Source: JACIWG01 sp049969935 (GTDB lineage Archaea > Thermoproteota > Nitrososphaeria > JACIWG01). Taken from it: DNA of 34,997 nt. The stretch covers positions 1 through 34,997 of the forward strand of contig JBMFNX010000016.1 in the NCBI GenBank assembly GCA_049969935.1, given 5' to 3'. Positions 15,685-24,218 of the stretch are shown here, one piece after another. The notes below the pieces were generated by a model, which was not told the DNA's origin, ran no database searches, and saw only the letters and a program-made list of their open reading frames with translations. The position numbers and the translations under genes were made by a program. Position 1 is the stretch's first letter, and every line of letters starts with the position of its first letter.

Positions 15685-16887
15685 TTGTTGGTGGCTTGCT
15701 TGGATCATAATACTAAAACTGTCTATCTTGCAGTAACCTTGATCGGCCTTGTCAGCATGATGGGCGACATAGTCTATGAAGGTGGCAGGGGTGTAGTTCC
15801 ATCATATCTACAACTACTTGGCGCATCAGCATTCATAGTTGGCCTTGTCTCTGGGCTAGGAGATTTTATAGGCTACACTTTAAGGCTTGTAAGCGGCTAC
15901 CTTTCAGACAAAAGTAGAGCGTACTGGCAATTCATGTTCATAGGATATGGGCTTATCATCGCAGTACCAATGCTTTCTATAACAAGCTTTTGGCCCGTTG
16001 CCGCACTACTTGTTATCTTGGAAAGGTTGGGTAAGGCTGTTAGGGCGCCTGCCCGTGACACAATAGTTTCAATTATAAGTAAGGGTGTTGGCGTCGGCAA
16101 AGCATTCGGTTTACACGAGCTTATGGACCAGATTGGTGCAGTAATGGGGCCGCTAATAGTTTCCACAATATTATACTTAACACTAAACAACTATAACGTA
16201 ACCTTCGCAACACTCTTTATACCATACACAATTCTTCTCGCAACCCTATCGTATGTTTACCTTAAAGTTAGAAGTAAGGTTTTAGAGAACACATACCATG
16301 GAACCAGCGGTGGTGGTAAAAGTTTTTCTAAAGACTTCTACATCTACTCTCTAGCCGTATTCGCTAACGTTCTAGGGCTTATTCCGGCATCAATAATACT
16401 TTATAAGGCTTCAGTAATGCTTTCCCCCTCTAAAATGGATTGGCTTGTACCCCTACTTTTTATGCTCATACAGCTTGTTGACGCTCCAACGGCTTTAGTG
16501 GCTGGAATAGTCTTCGACCGCATAGGAACCATTATATTAACAATACCATTTTTTCTCTCAATATTCGCAAGCTTTTTCACCTTCTACGCCTCCAACCTAA
16601 CATTCCTGATCGTCTCATGCATATTTTATGGTATTGTTCTCGGCATGCAGGAGTCCGTTTACAGGGCTGCCGTATCATATTATGTTCCAAGAGAGGCTAG
16701 GGGAACAGCATACGGTATATTTAATACTGTATATGGTGTCGGCTTCCTCTTTAGTGGAACACTCTTCGGCCTACTTTTAGATTTTAAAACTGAACTCATG
16801 TACATAATCTTTTACACTACAACTATGCAGATTTTGGCACTAGTTTTTCTCTTAAAAAGTATTAGGAAAAGTGGAAGTTTTGGGTAA
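15685..16887 (+). CDS. Major facilitator superfamily transporter
   Basis: Membrane transporter of 400 residues with about twelve hydrophobic segments. The loop between helices 2 and 3 has the MFS motif in the form GYLSDKSRAYW, and a charged loop GKAVRAPARDTIVS follows helix 4. The central loop is at about residues 205-213 (GTSGGGKSF). The substrate is unknown. TTG 15685 has GGAG 7 bases upstream and starts 3 bases after the DHS-family stop, so the two genes are almost surely one operon; if that enzyme works on polyamines, a polyamine or a related metabolite is a reasonable guess for the cargo, but this is inference. It ends 1 base from the convergent gene on the minus strand. Confidence 0.85.
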   Translation: MLVACLDHNTKTVYLAVTLIGLVSMMGDIVYEGGRGVVPSYLQLLGASAFIVGLVSGLGDFIGYTLRLVSGYLSDKSRAYWQFMFIGYGLIIAVPMLSITSFWPVAALLVILERLGKAVRAPARDTIVSIISKGVGVGKAFGLHELMDQIGAVMGPLIVSTILYLTLNNYNVTFATLFIPYTILLATLSYVYLKVRSKVLENTYHGTSGGGKSFSKDFYIYSLAVFANVLGLIPASIILYKASVMLSPSKMDWLVPLLFMLIQLVDAPTALVAGIVFDRIGTIILTIPFFLSIFASFFTFYASNLTFLIVSCIFYGIVLGMQESVYRAAVSYYVPREARGTAYGIFNTVYGVGFLFSGTLFGLLLDFKTELMYIIFYTTTMQILALVFLLKSIRKSGSFG

Positions 16888-16888
16888 C

Positions 16889-17899
16889 CTACTCTATCCT
16901 CTTTAGAATCCTATAAAGTGCCTCTTCAGCCCTAGACATCCTGCATTCTTCAAAAATCTTCCAAAGTCTATTAAAAACAGGGTTTCCCAAAGTTTGCTCT
17001 ATAGCCCATTCTTTAGCGAAGCTTCCATCATAAATCTTATTCAATGTCTCCCTTATCTTTTCTTTAAGTTCTGGGTCACTATACATTTTTCGAGCGTTGG
17101 TAAGCTGCCCATACTGGCTTGTCCTCGAATGATATCTTAGCTGCTTGAAAAATCCCTTCTCCGCTATAGCCTGAAAGACTTCACTCCATTCGCCTGAAGC
17201 ATAGAGTTCAAGTAATGCTGCCTCAGGTGATACACCATATTCTTCAGTCAACACTTCAAATGATGCCACCATTGAAGCTATAACGCTTGGCGCAAGAAAC
17301 TGTTCACTAAATAAGTCGATCAACGTTTCCTCTTCAAAACTTGACTTCACTGCAACCCCTCCTGGAAGAAATGCTCCAATACCCTTCGCTAGAGAAAGTG
17401 CATAATCCCACGCCTTCCCTGAAACATTTTGGTGGACTCCCAATAGTACTGGATAACCTTTTCCCTTCACCATCACGACATCCAATATTCCTGCTCCAAT
17501 CATTCTAGGAGCAACAAGTATGATGTCAGAGTTTGACGCTGGCCTAATGTACCCGTATGTTATATTGTATCCGCTTGCAAAATCTATGATACAAAACTCC
17601 TTTTTCTCTATACTTGGCAAAATCTCTTTAGAGTAAACTTCTGGTGCAACCTCGTCTGGAACAAGTAACATTATAACATCAGCTAAACCAGCTGCCTCAG
17701 CAATTTCGTAGACTTTGAAGCCATCTGATACAGCTTGATCCCATCCCCTATCTCTAATGTTTCCAACAATAACATTCATCCCATTTAATTCCTTCAAAAT
17801 TCTCGCTTGAGCTCTCCCCTGATTGCCATATCCTATGACGGCAATTGTCTTATCCTTCAACAATTTTAGGTCTCCATCTAAAAACAATCTTCCAATCAT
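16889..17899 (-). CDS. Divergent ketol-acid reductoisomerase (IlvC) homologue
   Basis: A 336-residue protein with the layout of class I ketol-acid reductoisomerase (KARI), the NADPH enzyme of branched-chain amino-acid synthesis. The Rossmann motif is GYGNQG (23-28). The metal ligands look kept: D195 and E199 in DLFSE, E226 and E231 in PEAALLE, and S258 in YHSRTSQYG. But the loop after strand 5, usually APKGPGH with a catalytic lysine, is APRMIGAG (130-137): Lys is replaced by Arg and the GPGH part is lost. A true IlvC rarely varies there, so the substrate or reaction may differ; related reductions such as ketopantoate to pantoate are possible. No other ilv gene is nearby. A minus-strand TATA box at 17929-17936 precedes ATG 17899. 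Confidence 0.85.
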   Translation of the reverse strand: MIGRLFLDGDLKLLKDKTIAVIGYGNQGRAQARILKELNGMNVIVGNIRDRGWDQAVSDGFKVYEIAEAAGLADVIMLLVPDEVAPEVYSKEILPSIEKKEFCIIDFASGYNITYGYIRPASNSDIILVAPRMIGAGILDVVMVKGKGYPVLLGVHQNVSGKAWDYALSLAKGIGAFLPGGVAVKSSFEEETLIDLFSEQFLAPSVIASMVASFEVLTEEYGVSPEAALLELYASGEWSEVFQAIAEKGFFKQLRYHSRTSQYGQLTNARKMYSDPELKEKIRETLNKIYDGSFAKEWAIEQTLGNPVFNRLWKIFEECRMSRAEEALYRILKRIE

Positions 17900-17920
17900 T
17901 CTTTCTCACAAAGTCTACTC

Positions 17921-17952
17921 AATAATGCTATAAAAATTTATTTAACATTATT
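17921..17952 (-). promoter_or_regulatory. Promoter of the IlvC-like gene inside a 7-base inverted repeat
   Basis: AATAATG (17921-17927) and CATTATT (17946-17952) form a perfect inverted repeat that brackets the minus-strand TATA box TTTTTATA (17929-17936), which lies about 33 bases before ATG 17899. A dyad around a TATA box is where an archaeal repressor would sit. The gap also serves the divergent ABC gene at 18020, with an AT-rich box at about 17996-18005. The repeat is short and AT-rich and could be chance. Confidence 0.35.
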
Positions 17953-18019
17953 CTTGGTAGAAGTGTGTTAAAGAAGTGTTGGTGATAATTTTTGAAATTT
18001 ATAGTGTAGGCGAAACTGT

Positions 18020-18739
18020 ATGTTGGGAAAGAAGCTAATAGAGGTTGTTAACGTTTCAAAGGTGTATAGGATGGGGGGGAACGAGTTTTGGGCTCTTAGA
18101 GACATTAATCTAGAAGTTTTTGAGAGAGAATTTTTGGCTATAATGGGCCCATCCGGTCACGGTAAGACAACCTTAATGAACATTATAGGATTATTGGATA
18201 AGCCTTCGACAGGCAAAGTATTTATTGATGGTGTAGACACTGCTAAACTAAATGATGATGAACTTTCGAAGCTAAGAAATCGTAAAATTGGTTTCGTATT
18301 TCAACAGTATAATCTTATAAACAGGATGTCTGTGCTCGAAAATATTGAAGTACCACTCCTTCTACGAGGTCTTTCTAGAAGCGAGCGTGTAAGGCTAGTT
18401 ATTAGGGCGATAGAAATGGCTGGCGGTGACAAAAGTTGGCTCAGTAAGAAACCTAACCAGCTTTCTGGAGGCCAGCAGCAGCGTGTTGCAATAGCAAGAG
18501 CAATCGTTGGAGACCCTGAAATAATTTTGGCTGACGAGCCTACTGGAAACCTTGATACTGCATCATCAAAGATTGTTATGCAGACATTTTCTAGACTAAA
18601 TGGTATTGGTAAGACGATTGTTATGGTGACACATAATCCTGAAGTTGCCTTATGTTCGAAAAGAATATTGTATATTAGAGATGGTAGGATAAGTGGGGAG
18701 GAAGTGCCTGACCCAACCAAATGCACACTATTGAAGTAA
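18020..18739 (+). CDS. MacB/LolD-type ABC transporter ATPase
   Basis: ATP-binding subunit of 239 residues. Walker A GPSGHGKTT (43-51) has His where Ser is commoner; the Q-loop region reads GFVFQQYNLI (91-100), the signature is LSGGQQQR (148-155), and ADEPTGNLD (171-179) is the hallmark of the LolD/MacB/FtsE group. These ATPases do not pump cargo through a classical pore; they drive a mechanical change in an FtsX-type permease that acts on extracytoplasmic substrates. The matching permease is at 22405-23622, with a large surface protein encoded between them. It starts with ATG 18020, transcribed away from the IlvC-like gene. Confidence 0.92.
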   Translation: MLGKKLIEVVNVSKVYRMGGNEFWALRDINLEVFEREFLAIMGPSGHGKTTLMNIIGLLDKPSTGKVFIDGVDTAKLNDDELSKLRNRKIGFVFQQYNLINRMSVLENIEVPLLLRGLSRSERVRLVIRAIEMAGGDKSWLSKKPNQLSGGQQQRVAIARAIVGDPEIILADEPTGNLDTASSKIVMQTFSRLNGIGKTIVMVTHNPEVALCSKRILYIRDGRISGEEVPDPTKCTLLK

Positions 18740-18749
18740 AATCTCATAA

Positions 18750-18760
18750 GATATATATAA
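18750..18760 (+). promoter_or_regulatory. TATA box for the repeat-rich surface protein
   Basis: GATATATATAA is centred about 26 bases before position 18781, predicting a leader of about 10 bases that carries GGTGA just before ATG 18791. A second promoter inside the ABC module would let the surface protein be made separately from the ATPase. Confidence 0.5.
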
Positions 18761-18790
18761 TGTGTTCGAATATAAAATTTGGTGACGTGT

Positions 18791-21700
18791 ATGAGGCTTA
18801 AGAAAGTACTTTCAACAATCATAATAATTATCATATTACAAACCTTAATCTTTAACCCTGTCCCTGTAAAAGCCCAAGACACTTTCACATTCGTTAACTC
18901 TGTTTGGGGCTCACCATCAAGTCCCCAAAAAGTTTATCCTGGAAGCTCAAACGTGAACCTTATACTGTCCTTCAGAAACGACCATAACCAAAGTTTGGCT
19001 AGCGTTTACATAACATTATATCTTCCAAATGGAATCGAAAGCTATGATGGCAAAAATAATATAACCTCAAGAGGCTATGTCCAAGAAGACAATTCTATAA
19101 GATATAATATTGGCTCCGGAGAAATCTTTCAAGCAAACTTTATTCTCAACATATTAGATGATGTTGAACCTAAAGAATACAATTGTACAGCATCAATAGA
19201 ATATTACATCAGCCCCTACACTGTTGGAGAGGAGAATGTTACAGTATGGTTTACTATAAGCTCTTTCCCAACATACAGTTTCAACTTCATAGAATCATAT
19301 TGGACAACTTCAACAGGCTATAGGGTGAACGGTTCAAGTGGCGCTAGAAACCTTAACCTAAACATTGTAGTAAAAAATTTGGGCGAAGACACTATAAACA
19401 GTGTTTCAGCCAAACTGTATTTGGGCAACAGCTTCTATCCCCAAACTTCTACATCAAGTGCAAATAATGTTGGGAAAAATGAACTGTTCACTCTAACATT
19501 CAATCAAGTCTCTATACCGGTTACAACAGGCCCTGGAACCTATGTTCTTAACCTTGAACTCAATTGCACATTTCAAGGATACGGTAACGCTGTAAGCCTA
19601 CAATCGTATACGGTTCAAGTGGCCGTTGATGTTGTGGCACCGTCTTCCCCAAACCTTAGGCTTGTAAAAGTTTCTTGGCGAAACTATGAGAAAGCCTATC
19701 CTGGAGCAAGAGCAATATTCTTGGATGCTACAGTCCAAAATTTTGGAGAATATACTATAAGCGAATCCCTTATCAGACTATATCTTCCAAAAGGCTTCAC
19801 CGACACCTTTGGAAAAAATATCGTTAACACAACATCATCTGCATCGATTGGATATGGTGAGTTTGCAACATATTCTATTGGCCCAATATATGTTGGCTCA
19901 AATATTGTTCCAGGAATATACTATGGTAATGCTACAATCGAATGTGTTGGCTCAAGAGACAATTCTCAGCTCCTTCTAGTACAGAATATTACCATACCAC
20001 TTATAGTTAGCAAGTACACTCCAAACCTTGACGTTTCAAGCGTTGAATGGCTTTATGGTGGGCAGCCGGCTGTAGCTTTACCTGGCGCACAGAACATACA
20101 GCTTTCTATAACATTAGTGAACAGAGGTGAAGAAAGCCTTTCCGGATTTTCAGTTTCTCCAACCCTACCCGAGGGTTTCAAGCTCTTAGGCGAAAATGTT
20201 TTTTCCGGCACAGTTCCTACAGGCTCATCTTTCACAATATCCTTTTACCTTAACATTAGCCAAGGAGTTAAACCAAATAACTATATTATACCTGTAGCCT
20301 TAACCTTTAACCTCAACCCAACATCCTCTAACACAATAGTTTCCTCAGGTTTTATGGTTCCAGTTTGGGTTGAGGATCCCAAGAATTTTGATTCAGAAGT
20401 TAAATTGGTTAACGTATTCTGGGGCACATACGGTAACCCTATAACAGTTTATCCTGGGTCAAAGTTTGTTCCATTAACAGTTGAAGTTGCAAACGTTGGC
20501 CTTTACACGGTTCACGGCCTACATTTGAAACTTTACACTCCAGAAGCTTTTGAAACTATTGTTGGACAGGTTGATTTTTCAGCAAGCATGCCAACTGGAA
20601 GTTTTTCAACATCAACCTTCTACTTGAACATAAAGTTTGAAGCTTTACCTAAAAAATATAATATTACATTACAGGAAAACTATTTCATAAGCTTATATGG
20701 TGCACAGATTTTGAAGACAAGAAATCTTACAGCGGAAGTTATGGTCTTCGAGCATTCCATTAAACAACCTTATGTAAAAATTGTATCATGTGGTTGGGGA
20801 AACGGTTACCCAGTTTATCCTGGCACAGAAAATGCTACATTAAATGTTGTAATATCGAATCAGGCTCCATACTCTATTTCAGGAATATATGCGACTTTGA
20901 AGCCTCCCAAAGTTTTTAGTGAAAGCTGGTTCGAAGGCCTGGAAGCCTACGTTTCCGGGCCATTGGCTCCTTGGCAGACGACAACATTATCCTTTAAACT
21001 TAATATCGGCTCAAACACTCTGCCAAAAGATTATCCTGCAAACCTGACAATAGAGTACACGCTCTTATCTGGAGGAAATAATGTTAGGGTTAAGGAAGAA
21101 AATATTTTACAGATAAAGGTTAACATGCTGAACCCACCTGAGCATGTTTACTCAAGCTGGGTAAGATACAGTCCAGGTCCAGGAAACAAGGGTGCAATAC
21201 TCCTACTTGTATTCAGAAACAGTGAAGTGCCAATCATGCGTGGTACATATGTTACAGTAACTTTACCAAAAGGATTCAAGTCCACAGTTACAGGAAGCGA
21301 AAAGGTTAATGTTACACCATCATCATTTTCTCCTACAACACAGGTGCAGGATATCTTAAACCTCTTTTCAGGCCAAACCTTCACATTTGCCCAAAACCTT
21401 CCAACACCGCAGGCCCAGATTGGGAAGGGTGACCTAATAGCTTTACCGTTGCAGGTTGATGTTGAACCTGAAGCATCACTTGGAAAATATTATCTTTTTG
21501 CAGAATTTAATTTCATTGACCAATGGGGTTGTGTGCAGAAGACTGTTTCAATAGCGTCCTTTACACTCTTAGGCTCTACAAACATGGTTGAAGTTGTTGA
21601 AGGCAAGTCTAAGCTTTTTATAGGCTCTAGGAGTGCTGTAATAGAGCTTTTTATAAGAAATAATGGTACAGCCCCACTAAGGGACGTTTACGTTGCCATT

Positions 21701-22396
21701 GGTGGCGCACCACAGGGTATTGCCGTATCATCTTCAGTCAAATATGTTCCAGAAATAGGTCCAAAGTGTGAAGTTAACTTAACCTGGCTTGCTTCAGTTA
21801 ACCCTCAAACTCCATACACGGGTTCTCTTCCAATACTTGTTGTAGTAAGTTTTGTTGACCAGCTTGGTTACAGGAGAACCTTCAACCAGACCGCAATAAT
21901 CTATGTTGAAGGCATTGTAGAATTAAAGCTTATGGACACCACAGTTTCTCCTCAAACAATCTATTCTGGAGAAACTCTGACAGTTTCCACTACAGTATTA
22001 AATCTTGGAACATATAAGGCAAAGAATGTTGAAGCAAATGTTGTTGGAAGCTTTTTGGAAAATGTTACTGGAAGCTACACTTTTGTAGGCGATGTTGATG
22101 TTGGTGCACAGGTTCCAATAAGCCTTCAGGCTCGTGTAACAGATGTGGTTGGAGAAAGAACCCTATACCTGATAATAAGGTATAGGAATGTGTTTAATGA
22201 GCCTATAACCCAAGTTTATCCAATAAATGTTACAATAGCCTCTAAGCCTACTACAACTACCACCACTAGAATTCCTTTAGTGGAATTTATTGACACATAC
22301 AGGTTTGTCTTCATCATACTGATCTTAGGTTTTCTTGTTGCAAGCGGGATCCTAATCTATAGACTTTATCAGAGGACTAAGAAGGCTGCAGCGTGA
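18791..22396 (+). CDS. Large COG1361-type surface protein with about nine beta-sandwich repeats
   Basis: A secreted, membrane-anchored protein of about 1200 residues. An N-terminal signal peptide (Lys-rich start, Ile-rich core, end near VKAQD) is followed by about nine related modules of 110-140 residues. Each starts with a W-containing strand, then a YPG or similar turn, then a hydrophobic strand, an N-x-G turn and an LPxGF-like strand; examples are WGSPSSPQKVYPGSSN, WGTYGNPITVYPGSKF and WGNGYPVYPGTENA. This matches the COG1361 / NEW3 / CARDB type of extracellular beta domain. Asn-x-Ser/Thr sites are frequent, so it is probably glycosylated. A Thr-rich linker (TTTTTTR) leads to one transmembrane helix and a basic tail. 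It lies between the ATPase and permease of a MacB-type ABC module and probably works with them at the cell surface. GTG 18782 and TTG 18779 are alternative starts. Confidence 0.85.
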   Translation: MRLKKVLSTIIIIIILQTLIFNPVPVKAQDTFTFVNSVWGSPSSPQKVYPGSSNVNLILSFRNDHNQSLASVYITLYLPNGIESYDGKNNITSRGYVQEDNSIRYNIGSGEIFQANFILNILDDVEPKEYNCTASIEYYISPYTVGEENVTVWFTISSFPTYSFNFIESYWTTSTGYRVNGSSGARNLNLNIVVKNLGEDTINSVSAKLYLGNSFYPQTSTSSANNVGKNELFTLTFNQVSIPVTTGPGTYVLNLELNCTFQGYGNAVSLQSYTVQVAVDVVAPSSPNLRLVKVSWRNYEKAYPGARAIFLDATVQNFGEYTISESLIRLYLPKGFTDTFGKNIVNTTSSASIGYGEFATYSIGPIYVGSNIVPGIYYGNATIECVGSRDNSQLLLVQNITIPLIVSKYTPNLDVSSVEWLYGGQPAVALPGAQNIQLSITLVNRGEESLSGFSVSPTLPEGFKLLGENVFSGTVPTGSSFTISFYLNISQGVKPNNYIIPVALTFNLNPTSSNTIVSSGFMVPVWVEDPKNFDSEVKLVNVFWGTYGNPITVYPGSKFVPLTVEVANVGLYTVHGLHLKLYTPEAFETIVGQVDFSASMPTGSFSTSTFYLNIKFEALPKKYNITLQENYFISLYGAQILKTRNLTAEVMVFEHSIKQPYVKIVSCGWGNGYPVYPGTENATLNVVISNQAPYSISGIYATLKPPKVFSESWFEGLEAYVSGPLAPWQTTTLSFKLNIGSNTLPKDYPANLTIEYTLLSGGNNVRVKEENILQIKVNMLNPPEHVYSSWVRYSPGPGNKGAILLLVFRNSEVPIMRGTYVTVTLPKGFKSTVTGSEKVNVTPSSFSPTTQVQDILNLFSGQTFTFAQNLPTPQAQIGKGDLIALPLQVDVEPEASLGKYYLFAEFNFIDQWGCVQKTVSIASFTLLGSTNMVEVVEGKSKLFIGSRSAVIELFIRNNGTAPLRDVYVAIGGAPQGIAVSSSVKYVPEIGPKCEVNLTWLASVNPQTPYTGSLPILVVVSFVDQLGYRRTFNQTAIIYVEGIVELKLMDTTVSPQTIYSGETLTVSTTVLNLGTYKAKNVEANVVGSFLENVTGSYTFVGDVDVGAQVPISLQARVTDVVGERTLYLIIRYRNVFNEPITQVYPINVTIASKPTTTTTTRIPLVEFIDTYRFVFIILILGFLVASGILIYRLYQRTKKAAA

Positions 22397-22404
22397 AATA
22401 GGCT

Positions 22405-23622
22405 ATGATGAAGGTTGCTGACATACTAAGGTTTGCTCTCAGTATACTTACGGAGAAGAAGATTAGAGCTATTTTAACAATTATAGGAATCGCCATCGGC
22501 CCCGCATCGATGGTTACAATAATAGGGACAACTCAAGGCTATTCTCAGACAATATTGTCTCAGCTGACATCTTTAGGCGGTAATGTTATCGTAGTGTTTC
22601 CTCAAAGAGGGTACTCTATAACTGACACAATGGTTTCAAATGTTGAAAAAATTGGTGGTGTCAGACAGGTTGCACCATTCTATGTTACGGAGGCAGTCTT
22701 TAGGAAAGCTGACGGTTCACAGGAGAAGGTTCAAATTTATGCAACCGACTTAGAAGTGATCTTCGAAACCCTCGGCAACCTTAGGTTTGAGGACGGTATC
22801 CTACCGCAAAAGACTATGGTCACCTCTGCAGCAGTAGGCTTTGACGTTATAAGGTCTAAGGATGGGAAAAAGTTGTATGATGTTGGAAACGCTATAACAG
22901 TGAAAATTCCAGTTTTCAAGGAGGACAGGTTCGAGTTCAAGAGTGTTTCCCTGAGGATCGTTGGCACTCTTCAAAAGTACGGTAACGCCCTCCTAGTTAA
23001 CCCTGACCTCACAATATTCCTTCCATTGAGTGCTGGAAGAAGTGTTCTTGGAATGTCACAATATTCTGGCCTCTTTATTGTTGCAGCAGACAATAGTAGG
23101 GTTGACTATATTTCAAAGCAGATTAAGGACAAATACCGTGACCTCGTTCAGGTTATAGCCTTCCAGCAGATCGCTAGTACAATCAACTCTATAGTGGATG
23201 TACTAGATTTCCTGCTTTTCACCCTCTCAACTTCAGCCTTCGCTGTTGCCATAACTGGCACTATGGCTACAATGTTCACTTCTATAATAGAGCGGACTAG
23301 AGAGATAGGGGTGCTGAAGGCCTTCGGATTCTCGAGCAAGACTGTGCTTGTACTGATTTTGGCTGAAGGGATAATAATGAGCATGATAGGCGGTGTTATA
23401 GGTGTAATATTGGGTGTAGTAGGCGCATACTCTCTTTCCACAATGGGCTCCTTTAATGTTTCGGGTGCTGTCTCATTTTCTATTAAAGCTGAGCCGCTAA
23501 TAAGTCCTCAGCTTGTAATCCAATCACTTGGTATGGCCATACTAGTTGGCAGTGTCGGCGGCCTCATACCAGCATACAGGGCTTCAAAGGTTCAACCTAT
23601 AGTCGCATTACGCTATGAATAG
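22405..23622 (+). CDS. MacB/FtsX-type ABC transporter permease
   Basis: Permease of 405 residues with the MacB plan: one helix near residues 20-45 (AILTIIGIAIGPASMVTII), a large outside domain of about 220 residues, then three helices in the FtsX domain from about residue 265. The FtsX coupling segment is clear: IIERTREIGVLKAFGFSSKTV, and the C-terminus LIPAYRASKVQPIVALRYE is typical. It pairs with the ATPase at 18020; both flank the COG1361-type protein, starting 9 bases after its stop. In archaea, which lack an outer membrane, such modules are thought to act on surface or secreted molecules, but no cargo can be named. It ends 1 base from the convergent DUF2148 gene. Confidence 0.9.
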   Translation: MMKVADILRFALSILTEKKIRAILTIIGIAIGPASMVTIIGTTQGYSQTILSQLTSLGGNVIVVFPQRGYSITDTMVSNVEKIGGVRQVAPFYVTEAVFRKADGSQEKVQIYATDLEVIFETLGNLRFEDGILPQKTMVTSAAVGFDVIRSKDGKKLYDVGNAITVKIPVFKEDRFEFKSVSLRIVGTLQKYGNALLVNPDLTIFLPLSAGRSVLGMSQYSGLFIVAADNSRVDYISKQIKDKYRDLVQVIAFQQIASTINSIVDVLDFLLFTLSTSAFAVAITGTMATMFTSIIERTREIGVLKAFGFSSKTVLVLILAEGIIMSMIGGVIGVILGVVGAYSLSTMGSFNVSGAVSFSIKAEPLISPQLVIQSLGMAILVGSVGGLIPAYRASKVQPIVALRYE

Positions 23623-23623
23623 T

Positions 23624-24181
23624 CTATTGTGGTCTAGGCCTATCAAAGTATATGCTTTTTCCAGTTGCAGAAAGCGGTAATCCTAAAACAAGGTCTGCGT
23701 CAACAAGATTAAGCTTTTTAACAGCCAATCCAACAGTATACATGATCCTATTATCTATTCCAAGTATTGAAGCCAACTTTACCGCAGAACCTAAAGCTAT
23801 CCCCAAGTCGATGAGAGGATAAACACAGTTTGGTCCAACAAAGTCTCCCCCTCTCCTCTCCACCTTACTGAATTCGGCACAGTCTTTATACCCGCATGCT
23901 CCACAATTTAGCTCCCTCGGCCTAGACCCTTTAACTCCGAAAACTATTACAGCAGAACTGTTTCTCACATTATCCGCATCCCTTTTAAACCACCAAACAT
24001 TTCTTTCTGAGGCAAGTTCTTCAAGCTTTCTTGCAACCTCCTCCCTCTCTTGGTCAGACAATATTTCTATGATGATATCATCAATCCCCCTTGCTTTTGG
24101 TGCAGTCCTAGCTGTAGCCGCAAGTTCCTTCGCAATCTCCAATAAAACATCCTTTTTTATAGACTCAAAGGCTACTGGCAT
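23624..24181 (-). CDS. DUF2148 protein with ferredoxin-like iron-sulfur site
   Basis: A 185-residue protein of the DUF2148 (COG4739) family, conserved in archaea and anaerobes but of unknown function. Family marks are ATARTAPKARGIDD near the N-terminus, the cysteine cluster NCGACGYKDC and a further cysteine in GPNCVYPLIDLGIALGSAV, together enough for one [4Fe-4S] cluster. The C-terminal part AVKLASILGIDNRIMYTVG to LGLPLSATGKSIYFDR resembles the nitroreductase-like portion of the family. Redox use is probable and no partner is evident nearby. A TATA box at 24205-24212 is 26 bases before ATG 24181, so it has its own leaderless transcript although the GMP synthase gene ends only 37 bases upstream. 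Confidence 0.82.
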   Translation of the reverse strand: MPVAFESIKKDVLLEIAKELAATARTAPKARGIDDIIIEILSDQEREEVARKLEELASERNVWWFKRDADNVRNSSAVIVFGVKGSRPRELNCGACGYKDCAEFSKVERRGGDFVGPNCVYPLIDLGIALGSAVKLASILGIDNRIMYTVGLAVKKLNLVDADLVLGLPLSATGKSIYFDRPRPQ

Positions 24182-24204
24182 ATCATCCTATTCGAAATAG
24201 TCTT

Positions 24205-24212
24205 TTTTAAAT
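24205..24212 (-). promoter_or_regulatory. TATA box for the DUF2148 gene
   Basis: Minus-strand ATTTAAAA is centred about 27 bases before ATG 24181; no Shine-Dalgarno sequence is seen, fitting a leaderless start. Confidence 0.5.
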
Positions 24213-24218
24213 TTTGGT

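Noticed and set aside
18301..18888. 195-codon open frame on the minus strand
   Set aside because: It lies opposite the MacB-type ATPase, whose motifs are intact, and extends through its 3' region; no family resemblance.
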